A DNA stretch of 5,395 nt from positions 1 through 5,395 of the forward strand of contig CAAECY010000164.1 in NCBI GenBank assembly GCA_900754475.1. The letters are read 5' to 3'. The position numbers and the translations under genes were made by a program. The notes beneath the pieces were generated by a model that had not been told where the DNA came from, searched no databases, and worked only from the letters and a program-made list of their open reading frames with translations. This DNA comes from an uncultured Sutterella sp. (GTDB taxonomy: Bacteria > Pseudomonadota > Gammaproteobacteria > Burkholderiales > Burkholderiaceae_F). Positions 5,370 to 5,395 of the stretch are shown in pieces; position 1 is the stretch's first letter; the number at the start of each line of letters is the position of its first letter.

Positions 5370-5395
5370 ATGAGTACGAAGACTGAAAAACTTGA
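5370..5395 (+). CDS. Start of a gene cut by the window edge, possibly leaderless and a regulator
   Basis: ATG at 5370 opens a frame reading MSTKTEKL before the window ends, too short to identify. Support comes from the strong promoter at 5334-5363, whose predicted start site falls on this ATG, and from the absence of a Shine-Dalgarno sequence; together these suggest a leaderless mRNA. The short polar Lys/Thr-rich N-terminus and the palindromes over its promoter would suit a small self-regulating DNA-binding protein, but that is inference. Confidence 0.45.

Overview
The window is GC-rich bacterial DNA from a Gram-negative organism. It encodes exported flavoproteins of the fumarate-reductase/flavocytochrome c superfamily and a lipid A-modifying inner-membrane enzyme. 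Exported FMN/FAD flavoproteins next to Tat-exported FAD proteins, in GC-rich DNA, recall Sutterellaceae-like gut Betaproteobacteria. That placement is an inference from gene content and codon use, not proven by any marker in the window.

Layout from left to right. (1) Positions 746-1, minus strand: N-terminal half of a Sec-exported flavoprotein with a covalent-FMN motif domain followed by an FAD domain, running off the left edge. (2) Positions 747-1153: a 407-base divergent control region with two good ribosome binding sites, an inverted repeat, a tandem 10-base repeat and a weak promoter. (3) Positions 1154-2671, plus strand: a complete Tat-exported FAD protein of the same superfamily that lacks FMN and heme domains and lacks the fumarate reductase active-site residues. 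(4) Positions 2672-2861: a convergent gap holding three GC-rich hairpins that may end transcription from both sides. (5) Positions 5213-2862, minus strand, probably starting further upstream: one polypeptide fusing a PAP2 phosphatase to an EptA/MCR-type phosphoethanolamine transferase. (6) Positions 5310-5395: an AT-rich island with a near-consensus sigma70-type promoter, two adjacent perfect inverted repeats and the first eight codons of a plus-strand gene that looks leaderless.

How the genes may work together. The two divergent flavoproteins probably act in the periplasm, passing electrons to (or taking them from) small organic molecules, and may share control through the region between them. 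Their substrates cannot be read from the sequence. The fusion protein suggests a coupled modification of lipid A: PAP2 removes a phosphate and the transferase adds phosphoethanolamine, which would lower the negative charge of the outer membrane. The most interesting points are this fusion, the missing ordinary start codon of its gene, and the palindromic, possibly bidirectional and leaderless control region beside it.
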